A DNA stretch of 38,062 nt, from NCBI RefSeq assembly GCF_004376845.1, contig NZ_SNUW01000017.1, positions 1 through 38,062 of the forward strand, in the 5' to 3' direction. Of this stretch, positions 15,535 through 26,600 are shown piece after piece. Numbering within the stretch: position 1 is the stretch's first letter; each line of letters opens with the position of its first letter. The position numbers were made by a program, and so were the translations under genes. Under the pieces are notes generated by a model. It was not told where the DNA came from and did not search any database. It worked only from the letters and a program-made list of their open reading frames with translations. The DNA is from Psychromonas algarum. GTDB lineage: Bacteria; Pseudomonadota; Gammaproteobacteria; Enterobacterales; Psychromonadaceae.

Positions 15535-16719
15535 ATGAAAAACAAACCACTCCCAACAGACGGTCAAGGAATTTTAAATAATCCGAAATACCGTGCAATT
15601 ATCTTTCAAGTTATCGCATTAGCACTTGTTGTCTTTTTCGCAATTTACTTTGCTCACAACATGTTTGCTAACATTGAAAGTCGCGGTATTACAACCGGAT
15701 TCTCATTCTTAGATAACACCGCTGGTTTTGGCATTAGCCAAACTTTAATTCCCTATGATGATGGAACATCAACTTTCTTAGACGTATTTATTGTGGGTTT
15801 ATTAAATACCCTTCTCGTCTCTATTCTGGGAATAATATTCGCATCGATTATTGGTTTATTAATAGGTGTTGCTCGTTTATCAACTAACTTCTTAGTCTCT
15901 AAACTTGCATTAATTTATATTGAAACTTTTCGTAATATCCCAATCTTATTGCAGATCTTATTTTGGTATAACGTCGTACTTGCGGCCTTACCTGGGCCAA
16001 GACAAAGTTTTGCTTACCTAGATAGCATATTTTTAAATAATCGCGGGTTATTATTACCAGAGCCTATTTTTGAAAGTGGCAGTATGTCGATTCTTATCGC
16101 TTTCATACTCGCTGTTGCAGGTGTTATTTATTTAACACGTTGGGCTCGCAAACGTCATCATGATACAGGTCAAGAATTCCCAATATTTAAAGTATCTATC
16201 GCGTTACTTATTTTAGCGCCAACATTAGTTTACTTTATTGCAGGACAACCTGTTTCTGCAGAATACCCTGTATTAAAAGGGTTTAACTTTAGAGGTGGTT
16301 TAACCATCATTCCGGAGTTATTAGCGTTATTATTTGCATTAAGCATATATACTGCGACCTATATTGCCGAAGCCGTACGAGCTGGTATTGAAGCCGTTCC
16401 TAAAGGGCAAAAAGAAGCGGCAAAAGCATTAGGTCTAAGCGACTATGTAATTTTAACAAAAGTTATTTTGCCTCAAGCATTGCGCGTTATCATTCCTCCT
16501 GTTATCAATCAATTCTTAAACTTAACGAAAAACTCATCATTAGCAACCGCCATTGGTTACCCTGAACTGGTGACTTTATTCTCAGGAACAACATTAAATC
16601 AGGTAGGACAAGCGATTGAAATCATATTGATGACAATGGCAGTTTACCTCGTGATCAGCATTGTCATTTCAATCCTATTGAACTGGATTAATGCAAAAAT
16701 GGAAATAAAAGGACGTTAA
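15535..16719 (+). CDS. aapQ: Amino-acid ABC transporter permease AapQ
   Basis: The 394-residue inner-membrane permease of the HisM/GlnP type is long, as is usual for AapQ, with an extended segment between early spans. The cytoplasmic EAA loop that docks the ATPase is EAAKALGLSDYVILTKVILP, residues about 300-320. It pairs with AapM to form the pore. It starts at ATG behind AAAAGG and its stop is one base from the aapM start. Confidence 0.94.
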   Translation: MKNKPLPTDGQGILNNPKYRAIIFQVIALALVVFFAIYFAHNMFANIESRGITTGFSFLDNTAGFGISQTLIPYDDGTSTFLDVFIVGLLNTLLVSILGIIFASIIGLLIGVARLSTNFLVSKLALIYIETFRNIPILLQILFWYNVVLAALPGPRQSFAYLDSIFLNNRGLLLPEPIFESGSMSILIAFILAVAGVIYLTRWARKRHHDTGQEFPIFKVSIALLILAPTLVYFIAGQPVSAEYPVLKGFNFRGGLTIIPELLALLFALSIYTATYIAEAVRAGIEAVPKGQKEAAKALGLSDYVILTKVILPQALRVIIPPVINQFLNLTKNSSLATAIGYPELVTLFSGTTLNQVGQAIEIILMTMAVYLVISIVISILLNWINAKMEIKGR

Positions 16720-16720
16720 C

Positions 16721-17800
16721 ATGGCAACTTATACGATGAAAGAAGCCAAGCCGGCTCCTTCAACAAACAAAGGTGTAATTTTCTGGTTAAGAGAAAACTT
16801 ATTCCCAGATGTAAAAAATACTCTTCTAACGTTAGCAGGCCTGTATTTTTTATACACTATTCTTCCTCCATTATTAAACTGGATGATTTTTGATGCTACT
16901 TGGAGTGGTTCGAAAGAAGATATTGTAAATAGTGGTGCTCGATGGATATTTATTGTCGAAAAATTCGACCAATTTATATATGGGTTCTATCCAGAAGCTT
17001 TACATTGGCGCCCTAACCTAGTAGCAATTATCTGTATTTTATTTGTCTTTTCTTTTAAATACATTAAAAGCATTAAAGTTAAAATTGCAGGAATAATATT
17101 ATTTCCAATTGTTTGTTACATTTTAATTAGCGGTGGAGTATTTGGATTAGAAACGGTGCCAACTGAAAAATGGGGTGGCTTAATGCTGACTATTTTAGTT
17201 GCAGCGGTTGGTATTGTTGCTTCATTCCCTATCGGTATCGTTTTAGCACTAGGTCGTCAATCTGACATGCCAATTCTTAGAACTTTATGTATCGGTTTTA
17301 TTGAGTTCGTACGTGGTGTGCCATTAATTACTATTTTATTTATGGCGTCAGTCTTACTACCACTCTTTTTTCATGATGGTATCGAGTTTGATAAATTATT
17401 GCGTGCACTTATCGGTATAACGCTTTTCCAAGCGGCATACATTGCCGAGGTGATACGTGGTGGTTTACAAGCGATACCAAAAGGTCAATATGAAGCCAGT
17501 GAAGCACTTGGATTAAGTTATTGGCAAGGAATGATTTTAATTATTCTTCCACAAGCTTTAAAAATATCTATCCCTAACTTAGTAGGTTCGTTTATCTCGT
17601 TATTCAAAGATACGACCCTCGTTTTAATTATTGGTTTATTCGACATTTTAGCCATGGTAACACTGACCAATAGTGATACTAATTGGCTCGGTTTCGAAGT
17701 AGAAGGTTATGTTTTTGTAACTATTATTTACTGGGTATTCTGTTTTTCTATGTCGCAGTATTCAAAATCAATTGAACGTAAATTTAACACCGAGCATTAA
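16721..17800 (+). CDS. aapM: Amino-acid ABC transporter permease AapM
   Basis: The 359-residue inner-membrane permease is partner of AapQ. Several spans are visible, and the EAA loop reads [20 protein letters not shown] near residues 257-277. The N-terminal part ([20 protein letters not shown]) is typical of AapM. It begins one base after aapQ (TAACATG, with AAAGGA upstream) and is followed by aapP after 11 bp. Confidence 0.94.
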   Translation: MATYTMKEAKPAPSTNKGVIFWLRENLFPDVKNTLLTLAGLYFLYTILPPLLNWMIFDATWSGSKEDIVNSGARWIFIVEKFDQFIYGFYPEALHWRPNLVAIICILFVFSFKYIKSIKVKIAGIILFPIVCYILISGGVFGLETVPTEKWGGLMLTILVAAVGIVASFPIGIVLALGRQSDMPILRTLCIGFIEFVRGVPLITILFMASVLLPLFFHDGIEFDKLLRALIGITLFQAAYIAEVIRGGLQAIPKGQYEASEALGLSYWQGMILIILPQALKISIPNLVGSFISLFKDTTLVLIIGLFDILAMVTLTNSDTNWLGFEVEGYVFVTIIYWVFCFSMSQYSKSIERKFNTEH

Positions 17801-17811
17801 AAGGAAATATC

Positions 17812-18558
17812 ATGTCAGACCAAGAATTTATGATAACAATGAAGGACGTCAACAAGTGGTATGGTGATTTCCATGTACTAAAAGATGTAAACCTAAACAT
17901 TAAAAAAGGCGAAAAAGTCGTTATCTGTGGCCCATCAGGCTCAGGTAAATCGACAACAATTCGCTGTTTAAATCACCTTGAACAATTCCAACAAGGTCAG
18001 ATATTTATTAACGATACTGAGTTAATTGATGATGTAAAAGTCGTGCGTCATATTCGCTCACAAGTTGGGATGGTGTTTCAACATTTTAACTTATTCCCAC
18101 ATTTATCCGTGCTAGAAAACTTATTATTAGCGCCTACTTGGGTACACAAAAAACCCCGTAAGGAAGCGATTAAAACTGCGATGTATTACTTAGAACGAGT
18201 AAAAATTGCAGACCAAGCACATAAATACCCGAATCAATTATCAGGTGGTCAACAACAACGTGTAGCGATTGCGCGTTGTTTATGTATTAACCCTGAAATC
18301 ATGTTATTTGATGAACCTACCTCAGCACTTGATCCAGAAATGGTATCGGAAGTACTAGACGTAATGGTCGAATTAGCGGATGAAGGTATTACTATGATTT
18401 GTGTGACCCATGAGATGGGCTTCGCTAAAAAAGTGGCTGACCGCGTTATCTTTATGGATGCTGGACAAGTTATTGAAGAAAATGAACCACATGAGTTTTT
18501 TGAGAATCCACAATCGGATCGCTTAAAATTATTCTTGGATCAAATTTTATCGCATTAA
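17812..18558 (+). CDS. aapP: Amino-acid ABC transporter ATPase AapP
   Basis: The 248-residue ATP-binding subunit has Walker [10 protein letters not shown] (residues 40-48), signature LSGGQQQR, Walker [15 protein letters not shown] and the H-loop CVTHEMGF. It is the polar amino-acid (GlnQ/HisP) subtype. As a dimer it powers AapQM on the cytoplasmic face. It starts at ATG behind AAAAGGAAA. It is the last gene of the operon, closed by a perfect hairpin at 18581-18605. Confidence 0.95.
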   Translation: MSDQEFMITMKDVNKWYGDFHVLKDVNLNIKKGEKVVICGPSGSGKSTTIRCLNHLEQFQQGQIFINDTELIDDVKVVRHIRSQVGMVFQHFNLFPHLSVLENLLLAPTWVHKKPRKEAIKTAMYYLERVKIADQAHKYPNQLSGGQQQRVAIARCLCINPEIMLFDEPTSALDPEMVSEVLDVMVELADEGITMICVTHEMGFAKKVADRVIFMDAGQVIEENEPHEFFENPQSDRLKLFLDQILSH

Positions 18559-18580
18559 TAATATGCGTTTACGACATTAA

Positions 18581-18609
18581 AAAGAGCTAAGTCAATTAGC
18601 TCTTTTTTT
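18581..18609. terminator. Bidirectional terminator between aapP and the GNAT gene
   Basis: Perfect 10-bp arms AAAGAGCTAA (18581-18590) and TTAGCTCTTT (18596-18605) with a 5-base loop and T/A runs on both sides. It ends aapP on the plus strand and the convergent acetyltransferase gene, whose stop codon touches the T run. Confidence 0.88.
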
Positions 18610-19118
18610 TAAGTATTATCAGGATCAATCTGTTCTACCACTTTACTTTTAAATGTTAAATCTGAATAAAACTGAGTCACTAAATGAGCGGTTTCAATGG
18701 CAGTACGTTGCATTAAAGGAACGGCTCGCTCTGTTGCCGTTATATAGGCATGAATGTGTTTATAGCGAATTAACAAAGGTTTAATGACCTCTTTATACAT
18801 CTCATCAGCTAACAAGCTCGCATAACCTTTATTACGATGCTCAGGTACAGTTACAAAATGTATCACACCTAAATCTTGATAATGCACACCATTAAATAAC
18901 TTAACTTTACCTGTACACGCTTCATAATTTTCAAATAAGCTATAAGCCACTAACTCTTGATTTACATACAGTTTTATTACTTCAGCCTGCGTGCCATGCC
19001 GGAGTGCTTCATGATCTATTAACCATTCAAACAAATACCACATTTTCATATTGATCTGCCCTAATTTAAGCAGTTCTTGAGCGCTTGATTTGGCGCTACT
19101 GTGTTCAAAACGTTGCAT
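18609..19118 (-). CDS. GNAT-family N-acetyltransferase
   Basis: About 169 residues from ATG 19116-19118, which has AATAGG upstream; a TTG at 19151 would add 11 residues with no better support. The acetyl-CoA-binding motif A is visible as VTVPEHRNKGYASLLADEM, followed by a helix and YITATERAVPLMQR. The acceptor substrate is unknown. It is transcribed toward aapP and shares the terminator, so it is a separate transcript from its neighbours. Confidence 0.8.
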   Translation of the reverse strand: MQRFEHSSAKSSAQELLKLGQINMKMWYLFEWLIDHEALRHGTQAEVIKLYVNQELVAYSLFENYEACTGKVKLFNGVHYQDLGVIHFVTVPEHRNKGYASLLADEMYKEVIKPLLIRYKHIHAYITATERAVPLMQRTAIETAHLVTQFYSDLTFKSKVVEQIDPDNT

Positions 19119-19283
19119 TGATGGCCTATTAAAAATTAGATTTAAAAACAAATGGAAAAGAGCGTTTACACACTCGATAGATAAACTTTGAGATATGATC
19201 GATGATGATTAATTAACAGCTACCTTAGAAAAAACTATGCCTACATCTATTGTTAATTCTTAGCCCGACTTTCTCATAACAGT

Positions 19284-19613
19284 TCATTCAATTCCTCTGG
19301 CTTTACGTGCCTCTTCAATACTACCTGCATTATGCAGGTTCTTATAACCGATAGCTTTTAAAGCAGACAATGCAATATCAGAACGACCGCCAGTATTATC
19401 ATAAAGATAAAGTTCTGTATTTTTATCAGGAAAAAGTACCGTAACTTCTTTAACAATATTTGAATGAGATATACGTACATCACCTGCAATATTGTCTCGT
19501 TGATTTTCACTTAAAGTACGTACATCAATCCATACTGGATCTGCAAAAGATAAGGAACTAGAAAGCACCATAAAAATAACGGAAAAAGTATATATAACAG
19601 TTTTCATTTTCAT
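19284..19613 (-). CDS. PspE-like exported rhodanese lacking the catalytic cysteine
   Basis: The 109-residue protein has an N-terminal signal peptide (about residues 1-24, ending SLSFA) and a single rhodanese domain of the PspE type (WIDVRTLSENQ, then VRISHSNIV). In PspE the active loop is YCNAGRQS; here it is YDNTGGRSD, so aspartate takes the cysteine's place, and the protein has no cysteine at all. It therefore cannot carry a persulfide by the usual route. A decayed close relative with the same substitution lies at 29569-29880. It is periplasmic. A binding or structural role is possible, but the function is unknown. Confidence 0.82.
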   Translation of the reverse strand: MKMKTVIYTFSVIFMVLSSSLSFADPVWIDVRTLSENQRDNIAGDVRISHSNIVKEVTVLFPDKNTELYLYDNTGGRSDIALSALKAIGYKNLHNAGSIEEARKARGIE

Positions 19614-19704
19614 CTATTATTTAAAACCTCAAAATAAAATTATCACTCGGTAAATCAACTGACGCGATGTAATGTAATGTAATACAAACTATTAATGCTT
19701 ACCT

Positions 19705-20613
19705 TTAAGCAAGTTTTTCAAAGAGAAAATCTAAAAATAAACGAATACGTTTAGGCTGATATTTTTTGCTTATGTAAACAACATTCAAATCACTGCTTGA
19801 AGCCGACATCGCACCACTGAAATTTTTCATATAACCATCAAGCACAGTCACTAAACGTTTATGCTCAATATCCGCTTTCACATCCAACCATGATTTTAAG
19901 GCTATACCAATCCCTTCAAGTGCCCATAATCGGATCACTTCACCATCATCAGAAAAACGATTAGGTACCACGGTAATAGAATTTTTATTATCTTTATCCT
20001 GAAAATGCCAGGTTTTTAACTCTTCATTGCTGCGTAACATCGCTAAGCATTTATGTTGCGCAAGATCTTGTGGTGTTAATGGAGTGCCATATTCGGCAAG
20101 ATATTCAGAAGAAGCACATAATACACGTCGACTAGATAATAACTTCCTTGAAATTAAACTACTATCAGCCAACTCACCATAACGGATCACTATATCCATT
20201 CCTGATTCAGCAATATTACTGACTTTATCATCTAAATAAATATACGGAACAATATCAGGATATAAAGCACAAAACTCAGACAAAATAGGCAAAATATATT
20301 GTTTACCAATATCTCTAGGCGCAACAATTTTTAAAGCCCCTTTAACTTCTTTAACACCACTTTGTATTAGATGCTCAGCTTCTTTCACATTTTCTAATAT
20401 TTCTAAGCAGCTTTTATAATAAAGGTCACCTGAATCAGTTAATGAAATATGTCGAGTACTTCGATTAAGCAATTTGACACCATACCTTGCTTCAAGCGCC
20501 TTTAACCTTGCCGTCATTGAGGCTGGTGAAAGCCCTAATTCTCGTCCCGCAGCAGCTAAACCTTGATGCTTTACGATACTCACAAACATTGCCATATCTG
20601 AAAACCGATCCAT
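19705..20613 (-). CDS. LysR-family regulator
   Basis: The 302-residue LysR-type activator/repressor has the helix-turn-helix near the N-terminus (GLAAAGRELGLSPASMTARL, residues 18-37, then LEARYGVKLLNRSTR) and the periplasmic-binding-like effector domain after about residue 90. It belongs to the CrgA-like branch. It is divergent from the MFS exporter, with 148 bp between starts, and probably controls that gene and itself through the shared region. It starts at ATG behind GAGGCG. The effector is unknown. Confidence 0.9.
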   Translation of the reverse strand: MDRFSDMAMFVSIVKHQGLAAAGRELGLSPASMTARLKALEARYGVKLLNRSTRHISLTDSGDLYYKSCLEILENVKEAEHLIQSGVKEVKGALKIVAPRDIGKQYILPILSEFCALYPDIVPYIYLDDKVSNIAESGMDIVIRYGELADSSLISRKLLSSRRVLCASSEYLAEYGTPLTPQDLAQHKCLAMLRSNEELKTWHFQDKDNKNSITVVPNRFSDDGEVIRLWALEGIGIALKSWLDVKADIEHKRLVTVLDGYMKNFSGAMSASSSDLNVVYISKKYQPKRIRLFLDFLFEKLA

Positions 20614-20640
20614 TTAGCGCCTCATTATTCAGTTTTTACG

Positions 20641-20658
20641 AAATATAATTTCATATTT
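20641..20658. promoter_or_regulatory. Dyad in the LysR/MFS divergent promoter region
   Basis: AAATAT-N6-ATATTT forms an inverted repeat with the T-N11-A style spacing that LysR regulators bind. It lies 28 bp upstream of the LysR start and about 100 bp upstream of the MFS start. AT-rich dyads are common by chance, so this is a candidate only. Confidence 0.35.
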
Positions 20659-20761
20659 TACTCAATTATCAATGTAGTTAAAACAAATATAATCATCAGC
20701 ATTAAAGCAAACAACCTATTTGACGTATATAGCGTTTATCAATTAATTGAAGGAATTGATC

Positions 20762-21919
20762 ATGAATAAAGAAAAAATGCCATTTCAAGTGTGGATATTA
20801 ACACTCGCTGCATTTGCAATTGGTACAGCTGAATTTGTTATTGCAGGAATACTGCCACAAATAGCAACATCATTATCAATTACTGAAGGGCAAGCTGGTT
20901 ACTTAATCAGTGCCTACGCATTAGCTATCGTTATTGGTGGTCCAATTTTAACTATTTACCTTGCTCGTTTTAACAAGAAATATGTATTACTTGGATTAAT
21001 GGCACTATTTATTATTGGTAATATATTATCTGCACTCGCACCAACTTATCATTATTTATTACTGAGTCGAGTCATTGCCGGGCTTGTACAAGGACCTTTT
21101 TATGGAATTGGAGCCGTTGTTGCAACAAATTTAGTATCACAAAAAATGGCAGGAAGAGCTGTTGGTCAAATGTTCGCAGGTTTAACGTTAGCGAATGTAT
21201 TAGGTGTACCAGCAGGCACTTGGATCAGCTTACAATTTGGATGGCACAACACATTCTTTACCGTGGCTGCATTTGGCGCCTTAGCCATGTTTTTCATTAT
21301 ATTATCGATTAAATCAACAGGTCATAGTGAAGCTAAAAATGTTAAAGAACAATTACGTGCATTCAAAAATCCAATGTTATTAATGAGCTTAGCTATTACT
21401 GCTTTATCATGGTCTGGTTTTATGGCTTTATATGGTTACCTAGCTCCTATTGCAACACACATTTCTGGTTACAGTGAGCATGCGGTGACATGGATATTAG
21501 TTATTGTTGGAATAGGTTTAATTATTGGTAACATTTTAGGCGGACGATCTGCAGATAAAGATCTTAAAAAAGCATCTATGTTTTGGGCGGTAGCCATGAT
21601 CATTTCATTGATCATCGTTGGTCTTGTGATTGAAAATCAAATACTGTTTGTGATTGCTGCTTTCATCTTTGGTGTTGCATCATTTGCAAATGTACCTGCA
21701 ATGCAACTTCGAGTGATGAACCATGGTGGTGAAGGTCAAGAATTAGCTGCAACAGCAAACATTTCAGCTTTTAACTTAGCGAATGCGTTTGGTGGGTTTC
21801 TAGGCGGTATAGTAATTGATAGTCAGTTAGGTGCTGGCATGATCCCGTACTTCGCAATTATTATCCCTATTATTGGTTTGGTATTTATTGCAAAAGCAAA
21901 TAACGCAGAGAAAAAATAA
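20762..21919 (+). CDS. MFS exporter (YdhP/AraJ-like)
   Basis: The 385-residue major facilitator uses ATG 20762 with AAGGA eight bases upstream; an in-frame TTG at 20747 is unlikely. About 12 membrane spans. The N-terminal FAIGTAEFVIAGILPQIA block is characteristic of the drug/purine/sugar-efflux branch (YdhP, AraJ, PbuE). It acts in the inner membrane as a proton-driven exporter. The divergent LysR gene is its likely regulator. The substrate cannot be told from sequence. A clear hairpin terminator follows. Confidence 0.9.
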   Translation: MNKEKMPFQVWILTLAAFAIGTAEFVIAGILPQIATSLSITEGQAGYLISAYALAIVIGGPILTIYLARFNKKYVLLGLMALFIIGNILSALAPTYHYLLLSRVIAGLVQGPFYGIGAVVATNLVSQKMAGRAVGQMFAGLTLANVLGVPAGTWISLQFGWHNTFFTVAAFGALAMFFIILSIKSTGHSEAKNVKEQLRAFKNPMLLMSLAITALSWSGFMALYGYLAPIATHISGYSEHAVTWILVIVGIGLIIGNILGGRSADKDLKKASMFWAVAMIISLIIVGLVIENQILFVIAAFIFGVASFANVPAMQLRVMNHGGEGQELAATANISAFNLANAFGGFLGGIVIDSQLGAGMIPYFAIIIPIIGLVFIAKANNAEKK

Positions 21920-21941
21920 ACCTTTATATTTCACCAGATAG

Positions 21942-21970
21942 CCTCGAGGTTTTTATCTCGAGGTTTTATT
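21942..21970 (+). terminator. Terminator after the MFS exporter
   Basis: CCTCGAG and CTCGAGG arms (21942-21948, 21957-21963) with an 8-base loop and a following TTTTATT. Confidence 0.85.
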
Positions 21971-22076
21971 CATTCCCTAACATAGAAAATACTTAACTTT
22001 TCTCTATTTTAAATAGCCCCCCCTTTAAATAGTCAGTAAGTACCTATTATTATAACAATGCTTTAATTCACTCCGC

Positions 22077-22152
22077 TGAAAGACATTCATGATTTGGGAA
22101 AGCTCAACAGTGGAGAAGTTTTAGCCACATTGATCATCGCTTTAATCATTAG
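22077..22152 (+). repeat. Dispersed repeat module 1, copy A
   Basis: This shares GAAAG, ATTCATGATTTGGGAAAGCT, CAAC, GGAGAAGTT, AGCCACATTGA and TTTAATCATTA with copies at 28711-28797 and 28954-29070. No gene is evident in it. It is flanked by non-coding DNA from 21971 to 22422, about 450 bp, in which I see no other feature. Confidence 0.75.
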
Positions 22153-22422
22153 CTCATTGATATTATTAACTAAAATGTATGGTTCCCTAATACCTTCCAA
22201 TGCTTCAAAGCCTCCAATTAATAAGTACAACTAATATGCGAATCATCAGTAAGGTTACAGAAGAAAGTAGAGCTTTTTACTATAAACCCAACTCATTCAT
22301 CAGAATAATTTACTCAAAACCGTAGTCATGCATTTTCTTTAACTTCATCTTAACCTTGCTTATGAGACGATTACATTAATAGTCTATTTTGGCACAATAT
22401 TTTTAAACTCTAAGGCTTCACT

Positions 22423-23641
22423 ATGTCTTGTATTAAAGCATTTAAATACCCTTTATATTTGTTACTTTCTTTAACATTATTAGGGTGCAGCAAACAAACA
22501 ACCCCTGAGCAACGTCCTATTAAAGCTGTACATGTTAATACTTTAACTCTCACCCCCCTCAACAATACGTTTAAGTAATGAACTGCCAGGGCGTATTACT
22601 GCATTTAAAGAAGCTGAAGTTCGCCCGCAAATAACTGGCATTATACAAAATCGCTTATATCAGGAAGGTAGTTATGTTCAAGCCGATGAAGTACTTTTTC
22701 AAATTGACCCGACCACTTATCAATCAGCAGTGAATAGTGCTGAAGCACAGTTAAAAAAAGCAATTGCAAGTGAGGCCACAAATGCCAAAGAAGTTAAACG
22801 TTATGCACAGCTATTGAAGAAAAAATTAACCAGTCAACAAAATTATGACCAAGCTGAATCTGTTTATTTACAAGCAAAAGCTGAAGTAGCTATTCGCCAA
22901 GCTGAATTAGATTATGCCAATATCCAACTTTCTTATACAAAAATAAAAGCGCCTATTTCTGGCTATGCAGGGTTTTCTCTTGTATCAGAAGGTTCATTAT
23001 TAACATCTGGTCAAGCTAATTATATAACAACGATTATTCAAACAGATAATGTTTATGTTGATATGAAACAGTCCTCAGTTGCCCTTTATAAATTAAAACA
23101 AGAGTTTATGGACCTAAAAACGGAGAAGCCGACGATCCCCGTTACAATTACTTTAGAGGATGGCTCAACCTATCAACACACAGGGCATTTGGAATTTCTT
23201 GATACACAGGTTGATGACTCTACGGGAACCGTTACTTTACGAGCAATTATTCCAAATCCAGAAAATACATTATTAGCAGGTATGTACGTAAGAGCACATA
23301 TTGCTATGCCTGAAGAGCGTGAATACTTAGTTATTCCTCAATCATCTGTTATCCGTGGGCAATCAGGATCTCCGTCAGTTTATGTTGTTGGAGAAGATAA
23401 TAAAGCGCTAAAAAAATCTGTAGTGTTAGGCAATGAAGTTGACAATGGTTGGATTGTCACTAAAGGATTAACAGCCGGAGATAAAGTCATTATTAATAAC
23501 TTTAATAACATAAAACACAATCAACTAGTCATTGTTGATAATCAAAAGTCTCCCACTAAAAACATTTCCTCCGTAAGCGACAAAATCAGTTCTGCAAGCA
23601 CCGCTGCTGACTCAGCAACTAATTCACAGGATGTTGATTAA
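22423..23641 (+). pseudogene. RND efflux adaptor (AcrA/MexA family), frameshifted
   Basis: A membrane-fusion lipoprotein gene is split by one extra base. It starts at ATG 22423 (AAGG upstream) with a lipoprotein signal ending LTLLGCSK. The frame is lost in a run of six Cs at 22553-22558 and stops at 22576-22578. Reading on with one C fewer gives the normal adaptor continuation LSNELPGRITAFKEAEVRPQ and IQNRLYQEGSYVQADEVLFQ, through the coiled-coil hairpin and barrel domains to 23641. The downstream part alone is open from an internal ATG at 22730 (303 residues) but lacks the lipid anchor. Together about 405 residues, normal for AcrA. It is followed 3 bp later by the pump gene. True inactivation, slippage-based switching or a sequencing error are all possible. 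Confidence 0.85.
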
Positions 23642-23644
23642 ACT

Positions 23645-26600
23645 ATGTCTAAATTCTTTATTCAAAGACCCATTTTTGCATGGGCAATTACTATTGTAAT
23701 TATGTTATCAGGCATCGCATCCATTTTTACGCTACCGATAGCTCAATATCCAACGATTGCACCACCAGCAATCACAATTAGCGCTTCATACCCGGGGGCC
23801 TCAGCAAAAACAATTGAAGATAGTGTTACACAGGTTATTGAACAAAGTATGACAGGTTTAGATAATTTACTTTATATGTCATCAACCAGTGACTCTGCCG
23901 GAAATGCAGAAATAGTCTTAACCTTTAGTGCAGAAACAGATCCCGATATTGCACAGGTTCAAGTACAAAATAACTTACAGCAAGCAAGTAATCGCTTACC
24001 TGCAGCAGTACAAAATCAAGGTATATCAGTCAGAAAAAGTAGCTCTGGTTTTATGTCAGTTACCAATCTTTACTCTCCCGATGATTCAATGAACGCAGGT
24101 GATATACAAGATTATGCAAACTCTAATCTTAAAGATGTTATTAGCCGTGTAAATGGTGTGGGTAGTGTCAGAATATTTGGTCCTTCTTACGCAATGCGTA
24201 TCTGGTTAGATCCCGCTAAATTAAATAGTTACAACTTAACACCACTGGATATTTCTGACGCAGTATCAGTGCAAAACAGTCAAGTAACCGTAGGACAATT
24301 AGGTGGGACTCCATCTGTTGATACGCAATTAATTAACGCAACCATTACAGCACAAAGTTTATTAACAAGCGTTGATGAATTTAAAAATATCTTATTAAAA
24401 GTAGATGGAAATGGAGCAAAGATCCGCTTAAGTGATGTGGCACGTGTCGAATTAGATAGTGCAGACTTTAGTGTGATCCCTTCATTTAACGGTTATCCTG
24501 CATCAGGCATTGCAGTTGTACTTGCTTCGGGTGCAAATTCCTTAGATACACAGGATGCAGTTGATGCAAAACTAGCAGAGTTATCTGAAAACTTTCCAGA
24601 AGGTTTGGCAATGGCCAAATCAACAGATAATAATATTTTCATTCGCTTATCTATTGAAGAAGTTGCTATTACATTAGTTGAAGCGGTTGCATTAGTTTTT
24701 CTTGTTATGCTGCTATTTTTACAAAATTTAAGAGCAACATTAATTCCAACGATTGCCGTGCCAGTTGTACTCTTAGGCACATTTACCGTGATGTCCATGT
24801 TAGGTTTTTCAATTAATACATTAACCATGTTTGGCTTGGTACTGGCTATTGGTTTGTTAGTTGATGATGCAATTGTTGTTGTTGAAAACGTTGAACGAAT
24901 AATGCATGAGGAAAACCTATCTCCTTTAGAAGCCACTAAAAAATCCATGCAACAAATTACTAGTGCCTTAATTGGTATCACTATGGTTTTAGCCGTTGTA
25001 TTTATTCCAATGGCATTCATGGCGGGGTCAACGGGTGTTATCTATCAACAGTTTTCATTAACAATTGTTTCAGCAATGGTACTGTCGGTATTAGTTGCTT
25101 TGACGCTAACACCCGTCCTATGTGCCACACTATTAAAACCTGCAAGTAATAAAAAACCATTAAAGATATTTAATCTTTTTAATGCCGGATTTGACTATTT
25201 ATTATCGGGTTATCGTCGTTCGATAAAGCACGTTTTATTACGACCGTTACGCTTTATTCTCGTTTACGCATTACTCTTCGCTGGCACGGCATATTTATAC
25301 AACGCATTACCAAGTTCATTTTTGCCAAATGAAGACCAAGGTGATTTCAACGTCATGGTGCAATTACCAGTAGGCTCTACATTAAGAGAGACTACAGATG
25401 TAATGAATGATGTAAAAGAGTATTTTGAAGAATATGAAAAAGATACTGTACGTTCTGTATTCACTGTTTCAGGTTTTAATTTCTCAGGTTCAGGGCAAAA
25501 TGCTGCAATGGGATTTTTGGGATTAAAAGATTGGTCAGAAAGAACAAAGCCAGGTACAGATGTTAATTCCATTATCCAACGTACTATGGCGCATTTTGCA
25601 GACTATAAAAAAGCCTCTATTTTTGCTTTTAATGCCCCCCCAATTAGAGAGTTAGGGCAAGCTTCTGGTTTTGACTTTTATCTCGAAGACATAGCTAGCA
25701 TTGGGCATACTCAATTAATTGATATTCGTAATCAATTAATTGCCAAAATGGAACAAAGTCCAGTACTTCAAAAAGTAAGACCGAATGGTTTAGAAGATAA
25801 TGCTCAATTTTTTCTTGATATTGATTATGAGAAAGCCAAAGTCTTTGGAATAGATATCAATGAAATAAACCAATCACTGTCTATTGCTTGGGGCTCTGCT
25901 TACGTAAATGATTTCATTGACCGTGGGCGCTCTAAAAAAGTCTATATACAATCAGACGCAGAATACCGTATGACACCAGAAGATCTTGACCTATGGTTTA
26001 TTCGTAACAACCAAGATGAAATGGTGCCTTTATCAGCATTCAGTTCTTCTCATTGGGGGACGGGATCACCACAATTAGTCCGTTATAACGGTAATTCTGC
26101 CGTCGAAATATTAGGTGAAGCAGCACCCGGTTATAGTACAGGGGATGCAATTGCAGAAGTTAATAAGATAGCGGCTGAATTGTCTAAAGATGTTCAAGTC
26201 AGCTGGACGGGCATGTCTTATCAAGAAATAGAAGCAGGTAACCAAGCCCCTCTTTTATATGCTATTTCAATACTGATGGTATTCCTATGTTTAGCAGCAT
26301 TATATGAAAGCTGGACTATTCCAATAGCAATTATTTTAGTGGTTCCTTTAGGTGTACTTGGTGCATTAATGGCCATTATGTTCAGAGGTTTAGAAAATGA
26401 TGTTTACTTCCAAGTAGGAGTATTAACCACCATAGGTTTAACGGCTAAAAATGCAATTTTAATTGTTGAGTTTGCAAAGGAACTGTATGACAAAGGCATT
26501 AACATGCTAGATGCCACCATACAGGCTTGTGAAATGCGCTTACGACCGATTATGATGACGTCATTAGCATTTATACTTGGTGTATTACCTTTGGTAATTA

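Noticed and set aside
22391-22406. TGGCAC upstream of the RND adaptor as a second sigma-54 site
   Set aside because: The -12 half lacks GC (TTTTT instead of TTGC), so only one half matches.
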